Shown: positions 1 to 5,952 of the stretch, in pieces
How the letters are laid out: each line of letters opens with the position of its first letter
Numbering within the stretch: position 1 is the first letter of the stretch
Origin: JASFWK01 sp050049355
GTDB taxonomy: Bacteria; Chloroflexota; Anaerolineae; B4-G1; DUEL01
Reading direction: 5' to 3'
Assembly: GCA_050049355.1 (NCBI GenBank)
Contig: JASFWK010000078.1
Location: forward strand, 1-9,644
DNA: 9,644 nt
Notes under the pieces: model-generated
The model's database searches: none
What the model was told of the DNA's origin: nothing
The model's input: the letters and a program-made list of their open reading frames with translations, nothing else
Made by a program: the position numbers and the translations under genes

Positions 1-1
1 G

Positions 2-796
2 GCGGACCAGGGGGTCGAAGAGGTCACGCTGCTGGGGCAAATCGTGGATCGCTACGGGTATGATCTGACCCGGAAAGGGGCGGGAAAGGTCGGGTCGTCA
101 TTGCCAGATCCTCCTCTGGTGGGGTTGCTGCGCCGCATCCACGAAGTGGCGGGCATCCTCCGCATTCGCTTCCTGACCAGTCATCCCAAGTGGATGAGCG
201 ACCAGCTCTTGAGAACGGTCGCCGAGCTGCCGAAGGTGTGCGAGCACATCGAGGTGCCGGTGCAGTCGGGGGACGACCAGATCCTGGCCCAGATGCGCCG
301 TGACTACACCGCTGATGACTACCGGAGACTAGTGGGCCGCGTTCGCCAGTCCATGCCCGGAGTCTCCATTGCCACCGACGTCATCGTCGGCTTCCCCGGC
401 GAGACAGAGGCTCAGTTCCGTCATACGTACGACCTGTTGGCCGAGCTCCGGCTGGACAAGGTTCACATCGCGCGTTACTCCCCTCGCCCCCAGACCCTGG
501 CCGCCCGCCGCTACCCCGACGATGTGCCGCCGGAGGAGAAGGAGCGGCGGCGCAAGGCGCTGGATGAGCTGCAGGCTCAGATCGCTGGCGAGATTAGCAC
601 CCGCCTACGAGGTCAGACGGTGGAGGTGCTGGTGGAGGGACGGAGGAGCGGTCGCTGGTGGGGCCGCACGCGCACGAACAAACTCGTCTTCTTCGACGAC
701 GAGCGAGACCGACATGGTCACCTGGCGCAGGTCCGTGTCACCTGGACGGGGCCCTGGTCGCTGGTGGGAGAGCCGGCCGATTTACCTTCTGCCTAA
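2..796 (+). CDS. miaB: tRNA-2-methylthio-N6-dimethylallyladenosine synthase MiaB, 3' part (5' end outside window)
   Basis: This frame is open from the window edge and shows 264 residues of a radical-SAM methylthiotransferase. MiaB adds a methylthio group to i6A37 of tRNAs reading UNN codons. The first visible residues, GVEEVTLLGQIVDRYGYD, match the core just after the radical-SAM Cys cluster. The stretches IRFLTSHPKWM, KVCEHIEVPVQSGDD, MRRDYTADDY, DVIVGFPGETEAQF and KVHIARYSPRPQT follow in family order. The last ~65 residues (RLRGQTVEVLVEGRRSG to WSLVGEPADL) form the TRAM RNA-binding domain. The N-terminal UPF0004 domain and the CxxxCxxC [4Fe-4S] motif lie upstream of position 1 and cannot be checked. 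A GTG at 44 is internal, not the start, because strong family similarity continues upstream of it. The gene ends at TAA 794-796, and no good terminator follows. The match to MiaB rather than RimO or MtaB rests on the GQIVDRYG and TSHP pattern. Confidence 0.93.
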   Translation, partial: ADQGVEEVTLLGQIVDRYGYDLTRKGAGKVGSSLPDPPLVGLLRRIHEVAGILRIRFLTSHPKWMSDQLLRTVAELPKVCEHIEVPVQSGDDQILAQMRRDYTADDYRRLVGRVRQSMPGVSIATDVIVGFPGETEAQFRHTYDLLAELRLDKVHIARYSPRPQTLAARRYPDDVPPEEKERRRKALDELQAQIAGEISTRLRGQTVEVLVEGRRSGRWWGRTRTNKLVFFDDERDRHGHLAQVRVTWTGPWSLVGEPADLPSA

Positions 797-850
797 CGGA
801 TTTGTTTGAAATCCTGATCGCATTGGCCCCCACTTCCACCCTACTCGCTC

Positions 851-878
851 TTGACATCTGTGCCCCATTATCTACAAT
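851..878 (+). promoter_or_regulatory. Sigma-70 promoter for the STAND/BTAD regulator
   Basis: A perfect -35 hexamer TTGACA (851-856) is followed after 16 bp by TACAAT (873-878), which matches the -10 consensus at 5 of 6 positions. Transcription would begin near 885, giving a leader of about 140 nt before the regulator start at 1028. It lies 55 bp past the miaB stop, so the regulator probably has its own housekeeping-sigma promoter. Start-site mapping is not available; the call rests on hexamer quality, spacing and position. Confidence 0.75.
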
Positions 879-957
879 ACGGCAAACCGCCCCAGGTGGT
901 GAGGCGGGCTGTTGGGGTTCCCTCCGACTCTGCGGCGTGCAGTTTGCCGTTGGGGTT
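879..957 (+). repeat. Inverted and direct repeats in the regulator leader
   Basis: A perfect 9-bp inverted repeat, ACGGCAAAC (879-887) and GTTTGCCGT (942-950), starts immediately after the -10 box. It encloses a smaller CCGCC/GGCGG stem (887-891 with 903-907). A 9-bp direct repeat, GTTGGGGTT, occurs at 911-919 and 949-957, 38 bp apart. The left arm overlaps the expected transcription start, so these look more like operator half-sites than a purely RNA structure, but either reading is possible. The function is inferred from position only. Confidence 0.4.
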
Positions 958-1027
958 TGGGAGGCTCAAATTAGGTGTTGGTCTTGCCCTTCTTTTCGAG
1001 AGGACGGCATGACCTACAGGCGCCATC

Positions 1028-4000
1028 ATGCCACTCTCTTCAATCGTCACCAAAATCCGTGTACCCTCGCGCTCTCTCGAGGTGCTTCACCGAGAGCGTC
1101 TAGTAGACTTCCTCCATGAGAATATTGACCGCAGACTGATCATTGTCTCCGCCCCGGCGGGGTATGGCAAGACTACTCTGTTGGTAGACTTCGCCCACGA
1201 GACTGACCTGAAAGTCTGCTGGTACACCCTTGACCCCACTGACCGAGATCCTCACGTCTTCTTAGAGCACTTGCTGGCCAGCCTGGCGCATCGCTTTCCC
1301 GATTTCGGGGAAGAGACCCGCCGGGTGCTAGACGCCGGTGCCTCTCTGAGTGAAGGTGGAACCGAAGTCGTGGGCACGCTGGTCAACGAGATGGTCGCCG
1401 AAATCCCGGAGTGGTTCGTCTTGGTTCTGGACGACTTCCACCGAGTTGAGGATGCGCCCGATGTGACTGCCCTTCTGACCACCTTCCTGAACTACCAGCC
1501 CGAACATTGTCATCTCTTCATTGCCTCTCGCACGGTGCCAAACGCCTTGCCGTTCATTTCGCTGGCGGCCCGCGGGGAGGTAGTTGGGCTGGGGCAAGAT
1601 GTACTGCGTTTCACCCCCAGGGAGGTTCAGGCACTCTTCCGTCGCCATCGCAGCATCCAGCTCTCTCGCCAGGAGGCGGAGGGACTGGCAAGAGAGTCGG
1701 AGGGATGGATCACCGGCATCCTGCTCACCAGCCATGCCTTGCAGCGTGGAACTGACATCTGGGCTCGGGCAAGAGCATCTGGCCGGCCCATCTACGACTA
1801 CCTGGCCGGAGAAGTCCTGGATAGGCAAGATCAGGACCTGCAGGAGTTCCTTTTGACCTCGTCCACGCTAGAGGAGATGAGCCCTGACCTGTGCGAGCAG
1901 GCCTTGGGATTGACCGAGGCAGAGAAGTGGCTGCGCCAACTGGAGAGGCGCAATCTTTTTGCGGTGCGCCTGGCGGAGGAAGAGGAGACGTTCCGCTATC
2001 ATGCTCTCTTTCGCGAGTTCCTTCAGACACGGCTTGAGCAGAAGTCGGTGGGAGTCTTCCGTGACCTCCACCGGCGGGCAGCTGCGTGGTTTGAAGGGCA
2101 GGACGAGGTCGCGAGGGCTGCCGGTCATTACCTGGCAATGGGAGAGCCATCTGAGGCAGCGCGGGTGATAGATCAGGCAGCACAGGACCTCCTGAGAGCC
2201 GGTCACCTGAAGACGCTCATTGGCTGGGCGGAACGAGTGCCGGCGAACGTTCTACGTTCTGCTCCGCGGCTGGCTTTATCCGCGGCCAAAGCCGCCTCTC
2301 GAACAGGGCGGTTGGAGCCGGCGATGGAATGGCTGGATATGGCCGAGGCGGTCTTCCGGGAGCGGGGGGGGATCGACCTATTGGCGATGGCTGTTGCAGC
2401 CCAAGCCCTCATCCGCCACAACCAGGGTCGGTACGAGGACAGTATCCAGCTTGCGGAGGAGGCCATCTCCCTGACCTCCGCTGATCAGGCTCGATTCAGA
2501 CGAGCGGCTGTGGAGGCCCGCCGCGTTCAGGGAATATGCCTGATGCGGCTGGCTCAGTACGATGAGGCTCAACGCCGGTTCCAGACCGCGCTTGAGGAGA
2601 ACCGGGGTACCGGGGACGTCCATCGAGAGGTTCTGATCAGGCAAGGACTGGCTTGGTGCCTCCACAGCCAAGGGCGACTGGAGGAAGCGGTCCAGCTCCA
2701 GCGCAAAGTGGTCAACATGTGCCGTCGACTGGGCAGCCCGGGCTATCTTGCCGGGGCACTGAACGACTTGGCCTACAATCTCTATCATCTGGGTGAGTAC
2801 ACCGAAGCACTGGAGTCGCTGAGGGAAGCTCTGGAGACGGCACGAAGGGTTGGGCACCGGTACAAGGAGGCCTTCGCGCTGGTCAGCCTGGGCGAGGTGC
2901 TGCGCGATCTTGGGGATCCCGAGACCGCCGCTGAGGACCTGACACAAGGCTTGGAGATCGCCAGGGAGCTGGACAACGCTTACCTATCTGCCTATGGGAG
3001 GGAGGCCCTGGGGCTAGCCCACCTCCGCCTGGAGGATGGTCAGCGGGCGCTGGAACTGACGAGAGAAGCGGTCAACCTGGCGGAGCAGCAAGGGGCTGAG
3101 GAGCAGGTAGGTCGCTATCAGGCTACCCTCGGCTTGATCCAGGTGGAGGTCGGGGACGTTGGAGAGGGGCTGCAGAGCCTGAGGGGCGCCTGTGCGCTGC
3201 TCAAGCGGACAGGAGCCGAGCGGGAGATCGCCCGCGCAAGACTGTTCTTGGCCCACGCACTCCATCGATCCGAAAAGGAGAAGGGAGCTCTGCGAGTGCT
3301 GGGTCGTGCGCTCGGCTCTTACTTGAGCGCGGGCCTCGAGCACCGCCTGCTCGTGGAAGGTGAGCCCGCTCTGCTCCTCTTGGAGAAGGCCGCGGCAGAG
3401 CAGGAGCCTGTGGGAAGACAGTTATCGGAAGTGCTAGGAGAGGTGGACAATCTACAAACCATGGCCAGCCGCGCGCTTCGCGAGTGGGAGGCTCCGGCCA
3501 CCGCTGCGCCTCCCTCTTTTCGCGCCTACGGATTCGGCATTGGCCGCGTCGAAAGGGATGGCGCGCCGATTCCCTCTTCCGATTGGCCCACCACGACGGC
3601 GCGCCACCTTTTCTTCTACCTGCTGAGCCATGCCTCTTGCACGCGGGAGCAGATCGGGGTTGACCTCTGGCCCGATCTGAGGCCCAGCCGGCTGTCAGGC
3701 ACTTTCCACAATACCAAGTACCGTTTGCAGCAAGCCCTGGGGGTGAACCCGGTTGTGTATGAGGAGGGTCTGTACTCCCTGTGCGCGGACCTGGATGTCT
3801 GGTACGACGTACTGGAGTTCGAGCGGCTCCTGGAGCGGGCCCGCCGCTCTCCCCAGGTCAAGGCCGCTCGGTATATGCGGAAGGCGATTGCCCTATACAC
3901 GGGTGCCTTCCTGGAGGAATGCTACGCGGAGTGGTGCATAGCTCAGCGGGAGGCACTGCGACGGCGATACCTGGAAGCAGTCGGGGAGCTGGGCGATTGG

Positions 4001-4255
4001 CTGCTCAGTAGGCGCCGTCTCGATGAGGTGATCCCGCTCTTGAGGCAAGGGCTAGAAGTGGATAACTTGCGGGAGGACTTCCACCGGCGTCTGATGAGGG
4101 CCTATGTTTTGGACGGACGCCCGGAGGAAGCGATTGCCCAGTACCGGCGTTGCGTACGCATCCTGAGGCGAGAACTTGACGTCGAGCCGGAACCAAGAAC
4201 GCAGCAGTTGGCCAACGCCATTCGAGAGGGGCGCTTCCCGCTGCCAGAGGACTGA
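1028..4255 (+). CDS. Large STAND-ATPase/TPR transcriptional activator with SARP winged helix and BTAD domain
   Basis: This 1075-residue regulator combines a MalT/LuxR-family signalling ATPase with a SARP-type DNA-binding end. Residues 1-30 show the usual TKIRVP...RERLVDFL entry. Walker A is SAPAGYGKTT (41-50), Walker B is LVLDDFH (132-138), and an arginine sensor sits in IASRTVP (165-171). A winged-helix ATPase tail leads into roughly 450 residues of TPR-like helical repeats (about 360-820), rich in periodic L/A/Y positions. An OmpR-like winged helix starts near 831 (FRAYGFGIGRVERDG) and includes WPTTTARHLFFYLL and the REQIGVDLWPD helix. A BTAD domain runs from about 923 (DVWYDVLEFERLLERA) to DVEPEPRTQQLA. 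No LuxR HTH is present. ATG 1028 is chosen because the family N-terminus begins there, although its Shine-Dalgarno (ACAGG, 7 nt away) is weak. Family members switch from ATP- or ADP-bound monomers to DNA-binding oligomers on ligand binding; the ligand here is unknown. The gene stands alone between its promoter and a terminator, directly before two short peptide genes that are plausible targets. Confidence 0.9.
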   Translation: MPLSSIVTKIRVPSRSLEVLHRERLVDFLHENIDRRLIIVSAPAGYGKTTLLVDFAHETDLKVCWYTLDPTDRDPHVFLEHLLASLAHRFPDFGEETRRVLDAGASLSEGGTEVVGTLVNEMVAEIPEWFVLVLDDFHRVEDAPDVTALLTTFLNYQPEHCHLFIASRTVPNALPFISLAARGEVVGLGQDVLRFTPREVQALFRRHRSIQLSRQEAEGLARESEGWITGILLTSHALQRGTDIWARARASGRPIYDYLAGEVLDRQDQDLQEFLLTSSTLEEMSPDLCEQALGLTEAEKWLRQLERRNLFAVRLAEEEETFRYHALFREFLQTRLEQKSVGVFRDLHRRAAAWFEGQDEVARAAGHYLAMGEPSEAARVIDQAAQDLLRAGHLKTLIGWAERVPANVLRSAPRLALSAAKAASRTGRLEPAMEWLDMAEAVFRERGGIDLLAMAVAAQALIRHNQGRYEDSIQLAEEAISLTSADQARFRRAAVEARRVQGICLMRLAQYDEAQRRFQTALEENRGTGDVHREVLIRQGLAWCLHSQGRLEEAVQLQRKVVNMCRRLGSPGYLAGALNDLAYNLYHLGEYTEALESLREALETARRVGHRYKEAFALVSLGEVLRDLGDPETAAEDLTQGLEIARELDNAYLSAYGREALGLAHLRLEDGQRALELTREAVNLAEQQGAEEQVGRYQATLGLIQVEVGDVGEGLQSLRGACALLKRTGAEREIARARLFLAHALHRSEKEKGALRVLGRALGSYLSAGLEHRLLVEGEPALLLLEKAAAEQEPVGRQLSEVLGEVDNLQTMASRALREWEAPATAAPPSFRAYGFGIGRVERDGAPIPSSDWPTTTARHLFFYLLSHASCTREQIGVDLWPDLRPSRLSGTFHNTKYRLQQALGVNPVVYEEGLYSLCADLDVWYDVLEFERLLERARRSPQVKAARYMRKAIALYTGAFLEECYAEWCIAQREALRRRYLEAVGELGDWLLSRRRLDEVIPLLRQGLEVDNLREDFHRRLMRAYVLDGRPEEAIAQYRRCVRILRRELDVEPEPRTQQLANAIREGRFPLPED

Positions 4256-4291
4256 CGTAGGCATTTTCCTCTCTATCTCCTCTTTCCATCC

Positions 4292-4325
4292 CGGCCACCT
4301 CTTCTCCTAGGTGGCCGTTTTTTCT
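4292..4325 (+). terminator. Intrinsic terminator after the regulator gene
   Basis: A perfect 9-bp stem, CGGCCACCT (4292-4300) with AGGTGGCCG (4309-4317), has an 8-nt loop and is followed at once by six T residues, then CTTCT. It begins 36 bp after the regulator stop. This is a textbook Rho-independent terminator and implies that the small genes starting at 4471 have their own promoter. Confidence 0.92.
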
Positions 4326-4413
4326 TCTCACCAGCTACCTCGCGTCCTTGTAGACATCACGCCCCATTCAATTCATTCCCACTCTCGGGGCTCCAGGCGG
4401 TCTCTCTCGGGCC

Positions 4414-4434
4414 CTGTGTATAGTTCTGTGTATA
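4414..4434 (+). promoter_or_regulatory. Tandem direct repeat, candidate activator site or promoter upstream of the small peptide gene
   Basis: CTGTGTATA occurs twice, at 4414-4422 and 4426-4434, with a 12-bp period (about one helical turn). Each copy contains a TATA core; TATAGT at 4419-4424 is a 5-of-6 match to a -10 box, but no -35 hexamer lies 16-18 bp upstream. SARP-type regulators are known to bind tandem direct repeats about one helical turn apart next to weak promoters, so this could be the target of the upstream BTAD regulator. That link is inference. The repeat itself is directly visible. Confidence 0.4.
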
Positions 4435-4470
4435 CCCCCCTGCTAGCCTGTGGCTGAGGAGGTGGGGAGG

Positions 4471-4641
4471 ATGAAGTCACGGTTTCTAGCAGGGCTCTAC
4501 GGGCTCAGTGAACCACGTACAGTAGCGTTTGTTGTTTCGCTCGGGCTGGCTGTTCTGACGCTCATCGGCGTGTTACTGCCGGGTCAGACAGCTGGAGGTC
4601 TCCTGGCCGACCCGATAGAGGGCGGGGGGGGCAGCGGTTAG
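4471..4641 (+). CDS. Small single-pass membrane or secreted peptide (56 aa), unrecognised
   Basis: ATG 4471 is preceded by AGGAGG (4457-4462) at an ideal 8-nt spacing, which favours it over the in-frame GTG at 4450. The 56-residue product has a basic N-terminus (K2, R4, R16), one hydrophobic segment at about 17-37 (VAFVVSLGLAVLTLIGVLLPG), and a short tail ending in GGGGSG. The charge pattern predicts an N-in, C-out helix or an uncleaved signal anchor, placing the Gly-rich tail outside the cytoplasm. The tail is encoded across a run of eight G residues (4624-4631), so its exact sequence is sensitive to slippage or sequencing error. It lies between a terminator and the NHLP-like gene, 195 bp upstream of the latter. 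I do not recognise a family. It could be a signal peptide, a bacteriocin-like peptide or a small membrane partner. Existence is supported by the strong ribosome site and coherent TM design. Confidence 0.6.
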   Translation: MKSRFLAGLYGLSEPRTVAFVVSLGLAVLTLIGVLLPGQTAGGLLADPIEGGGGSG

Positions 4642-4836
4642 CCCTTGCCCATAGGGGGCCCATCCCTCTCGGCAGTTGCCTTCTCTGCTTCTCAGGAGGG
4701 GCTGCGGCCTCTAACGTCAGCGGCATAGGTGGCTCGAAGCTTACAAAGCAGGCAGACTCTGAGCTACCTGGCGGCCGACTCCTTTGTCTCCTCGGGTAGT
4801 TCAAAGGCGTCTGGCGCCACTGGAGGAGGAAAAGGA

Positions 4837-5157
4837 ATGTCGCAGCACACACTGCAGAAACTGGTAGGTACTGCGATTGTGAACCAGCGCTTTCGCAGGG
4901 ACTTTCTGAATGGGGGGCGGCAGCGGCTATTGGCCGAGTTCGACTTGAGTCCTGAAGAGAGAGCGGCCGTCCTTGCTATCCGCGCCGACGCGCTAAAGGA
5001 ATTCGCCGCCGAGTTAGAGAACTGGCTGGAGTCTCATCGGAGAAGTGGTATGCGATCTTCACACAGCAAGTCACAGTCCGCTGCCCTCGCTGATCCGGGG
5101 TGGACCGGTGCGTTGCTGGCTCAGTATGGGGGGCGCGAGCAGCAGGTCGGCTCGTGA
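4837..5157 (+). CDS. NHLP-clan leader-like small protein (Os1348/Franean1_4349-like), possible RiPP precursor
   Basis: ATG 4837 is preceded by GGAGGAGG (4822-4829) with 7-nt spacing, far better than any upstream in-frame start. The 106-residue product opens with an arrangement resembling the nitrile-hydratase-alpha-like leader peptides (NHLP clan). LQKLVGTAIVNQRFRRDFL (6-24) is followed by RQRLLAEFDLSPEERAAVLAI (29-49) and then ADALKEFAAELENWL. These families usually read LEKLIGRAV..PEFR..LL..P...L.EF.L.PEE..AL.AI...SLEEFA. Some members are precursors of ribosomally made, modified peptides; others have no proven product. The C-terminal 40 residues are rich in Ser, Arg and Gly, have no Cys, and contain GG only at 98-99, so a classical GG cleavage site after the leader is not obvious. 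No maturase, protease or exporter is visible in the window. The family assignment is from remembered consensus, and a precursor role is inference. Confidence 0.72.
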   Translation: MSQHTLQKLVGTAIVNQRFRRDFLNGGRQRLLAEFDLSPEERAAVLAIRADALKEFAAELENWLESHRRSGMRSSHSKSQSAALADPGWTGALLAQYGGREQQVGS

Positions 5158-5237
5158 CCTGTATGGCAGGCACGCCATCGCAGCATCATCGAAGCCTTGT
5201 GCCTGGAGTTCGACCTGTTGCTGGCACCCTCTGTCAT

Positions 5238-5395
5238 GAGAGGGAGAGGGCGGGGTTCTCAAAGTAGCCTTCATCGTTGCCCGGAACCCCGCCCTCGACT
5301 CTCTGCTACATATGCGGGGGGGCGTCTGGAGTTCAGACGCGAGAGGGAATTCGGCTCTCGACACACTATGTCGTCTGATTGACTGAGGCGCTCAG
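5238..5395 (+). other. Cluster of consecutive stem-loops between the NHLP-like gene and the next gene
   Basis: The 270-bp gap after the NHLP-like gene holds several inverted repeats in a row. The largest pairs GAGGGCGGGGTTC (5246-5258) with GAACCCCGCCCTC (5284-5296), 13 bp perfect. It is extended across an internal loop by GAGAG/CTCTC (5238-5242 with 5299-5303). Next come GCGTCTG/CAGACGC (5322-5328 with 5334-5340), GAGAG/CTCTC (5341-5345 with 5355-5359), GACA/TGTC (5360-5363 with 5369-5372) and CTGAG/CTCAG (5383-5387 with 5391-5395). The last is followed by GGGATTTT. This may be a terminator-like or processing region, a structured RNA, or a mobile palindromic element; the sequence alone does not decide. 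Confidence 0.5.
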
Positions 5396-5427
5396 GGGAT
5401 TTTGCTCCTAGGCCAAGGTTGAGTGAG

Positions 5428-5952
5428 ATGAGTACCACAAGGGCAAGAGGAAGGCATACACTCCATTTCGTTGAGGCTCCCTTTGAAGGGTGTCCCTTGT
5501 TTGGTTACTGTCTGATCGAGAGGATCCATACCCTCGCAATCGATGTGATCCTTGACGTCCGCCGTCCCTCCACCTCTCATCTTCTGGAGAGCCGCGATGC
5601 TCAGATCGCGCTGAATGTAACCTATGAGCGGATTCCGACCGCCTGGCAGGAAAGTCGCAGCTTGCCCAGCAACCTGTCCTGCCTGTTGGATGGTCTCCTG
5701 GCAGCATGGCCCGCCAACCTGCCGGCGAGGGTACTCCTGCTTCACAGCACGGAGCATCGTTGGTGGATGGACCTCGTGGCGGAGCGCTGCCAGGTTGGGG
5801 CTGAGCCGCTGGAAATGAAGCGCATCTCGGTGGACGCCGGCACGCGAGGAGAGTTCTGCGTACCGGCACGCTGTTCTCTTCGCTTCTGGTACTCCTCACT
5901 CCAGGAAGTCTCGCAGCTTCCGGCTGCGGCCGGGATGACGCAGCTTCCTTAG
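5428..5952 (+). CDS. Hypothetical protein (174 aa) overlapping the 3' end of rpoD
   Basis: I do not recognise this protein. ATG 5428 is preferred over the TTG at 5419; AAGG (5415-5418) lies 9 nt upstream as a weak ribosome site. The product looks like a soluble alpha/beta protein, with alternating strands such as HTLAIDVILDVRR (34-46) and ARVLLLHSTEHRWWMDLVAERC (100-121). It has six cysteines (22, 28, 85, 121, 144, 149) and no signal peptide or TM segment. Codon use is that of ordinary coding sequence in this window. Its last 18 or so codons overlap the end of rpoD on the other strand (5896-5952), a convergent overlap of 57 bp, so the C-terminal residues are constrained by sigma factor region 4. 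A long opposing frame (5408-5899) looks like low-complexity antisense shadow and was rejected. Position suggests a member of the peptide-gene block, but it has a separate leader full of hairpins. Confidence 0.5.
   Translation: MSTTRARGRHTLHFVEAPFEGCPLFGYCLIERIHTLAIDVILDVRRPSTSHLLESRDAQIALNVTYERIPTAWQESRSLPSNLSCLLDGLLAAWPANLPARVLLLHSTEHRWWMDLVAERCQVGAEPLEMKRISVDAGTRGEFCVPARCSLRFWYSSLQEVSQLPAAAGMTQLP

Noticed and set aside
44..46. GTG at 44 as the start of a 250-aa miaB
   Set aside because: MiaB-like residues (GVEEVTLLGQ) continue in frame upstream to the window edge, so the gene is simply truncated by the window.
798..814. GGATTT/AAATCC hairpin after miaB as a terminator
   Set aside because: Six weak base pairs and no T run afterwards; not a credible intrinsic terminator.
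1328..1828. Minus-strand frames inside the regulator
   Set aside because: Antisense shadows of a clearly coding region containing Walker motifs on the plus strand.
4729..4836. N-terminal extension of the NHLP-like protein from GTG 4729
   Set aside because: The extension is Ser/Gly-rich with no family resemblance, and a strong GGAGGAGG site marks ATG 4837.
5408..5899. Minus-strand 163-aa frame opposite the 174-aa protein
   Set aside because: Composition is Arg/Pro/Ser-rich and shadow-like, and the plus-strand frame has more convincing protein-like patterning.
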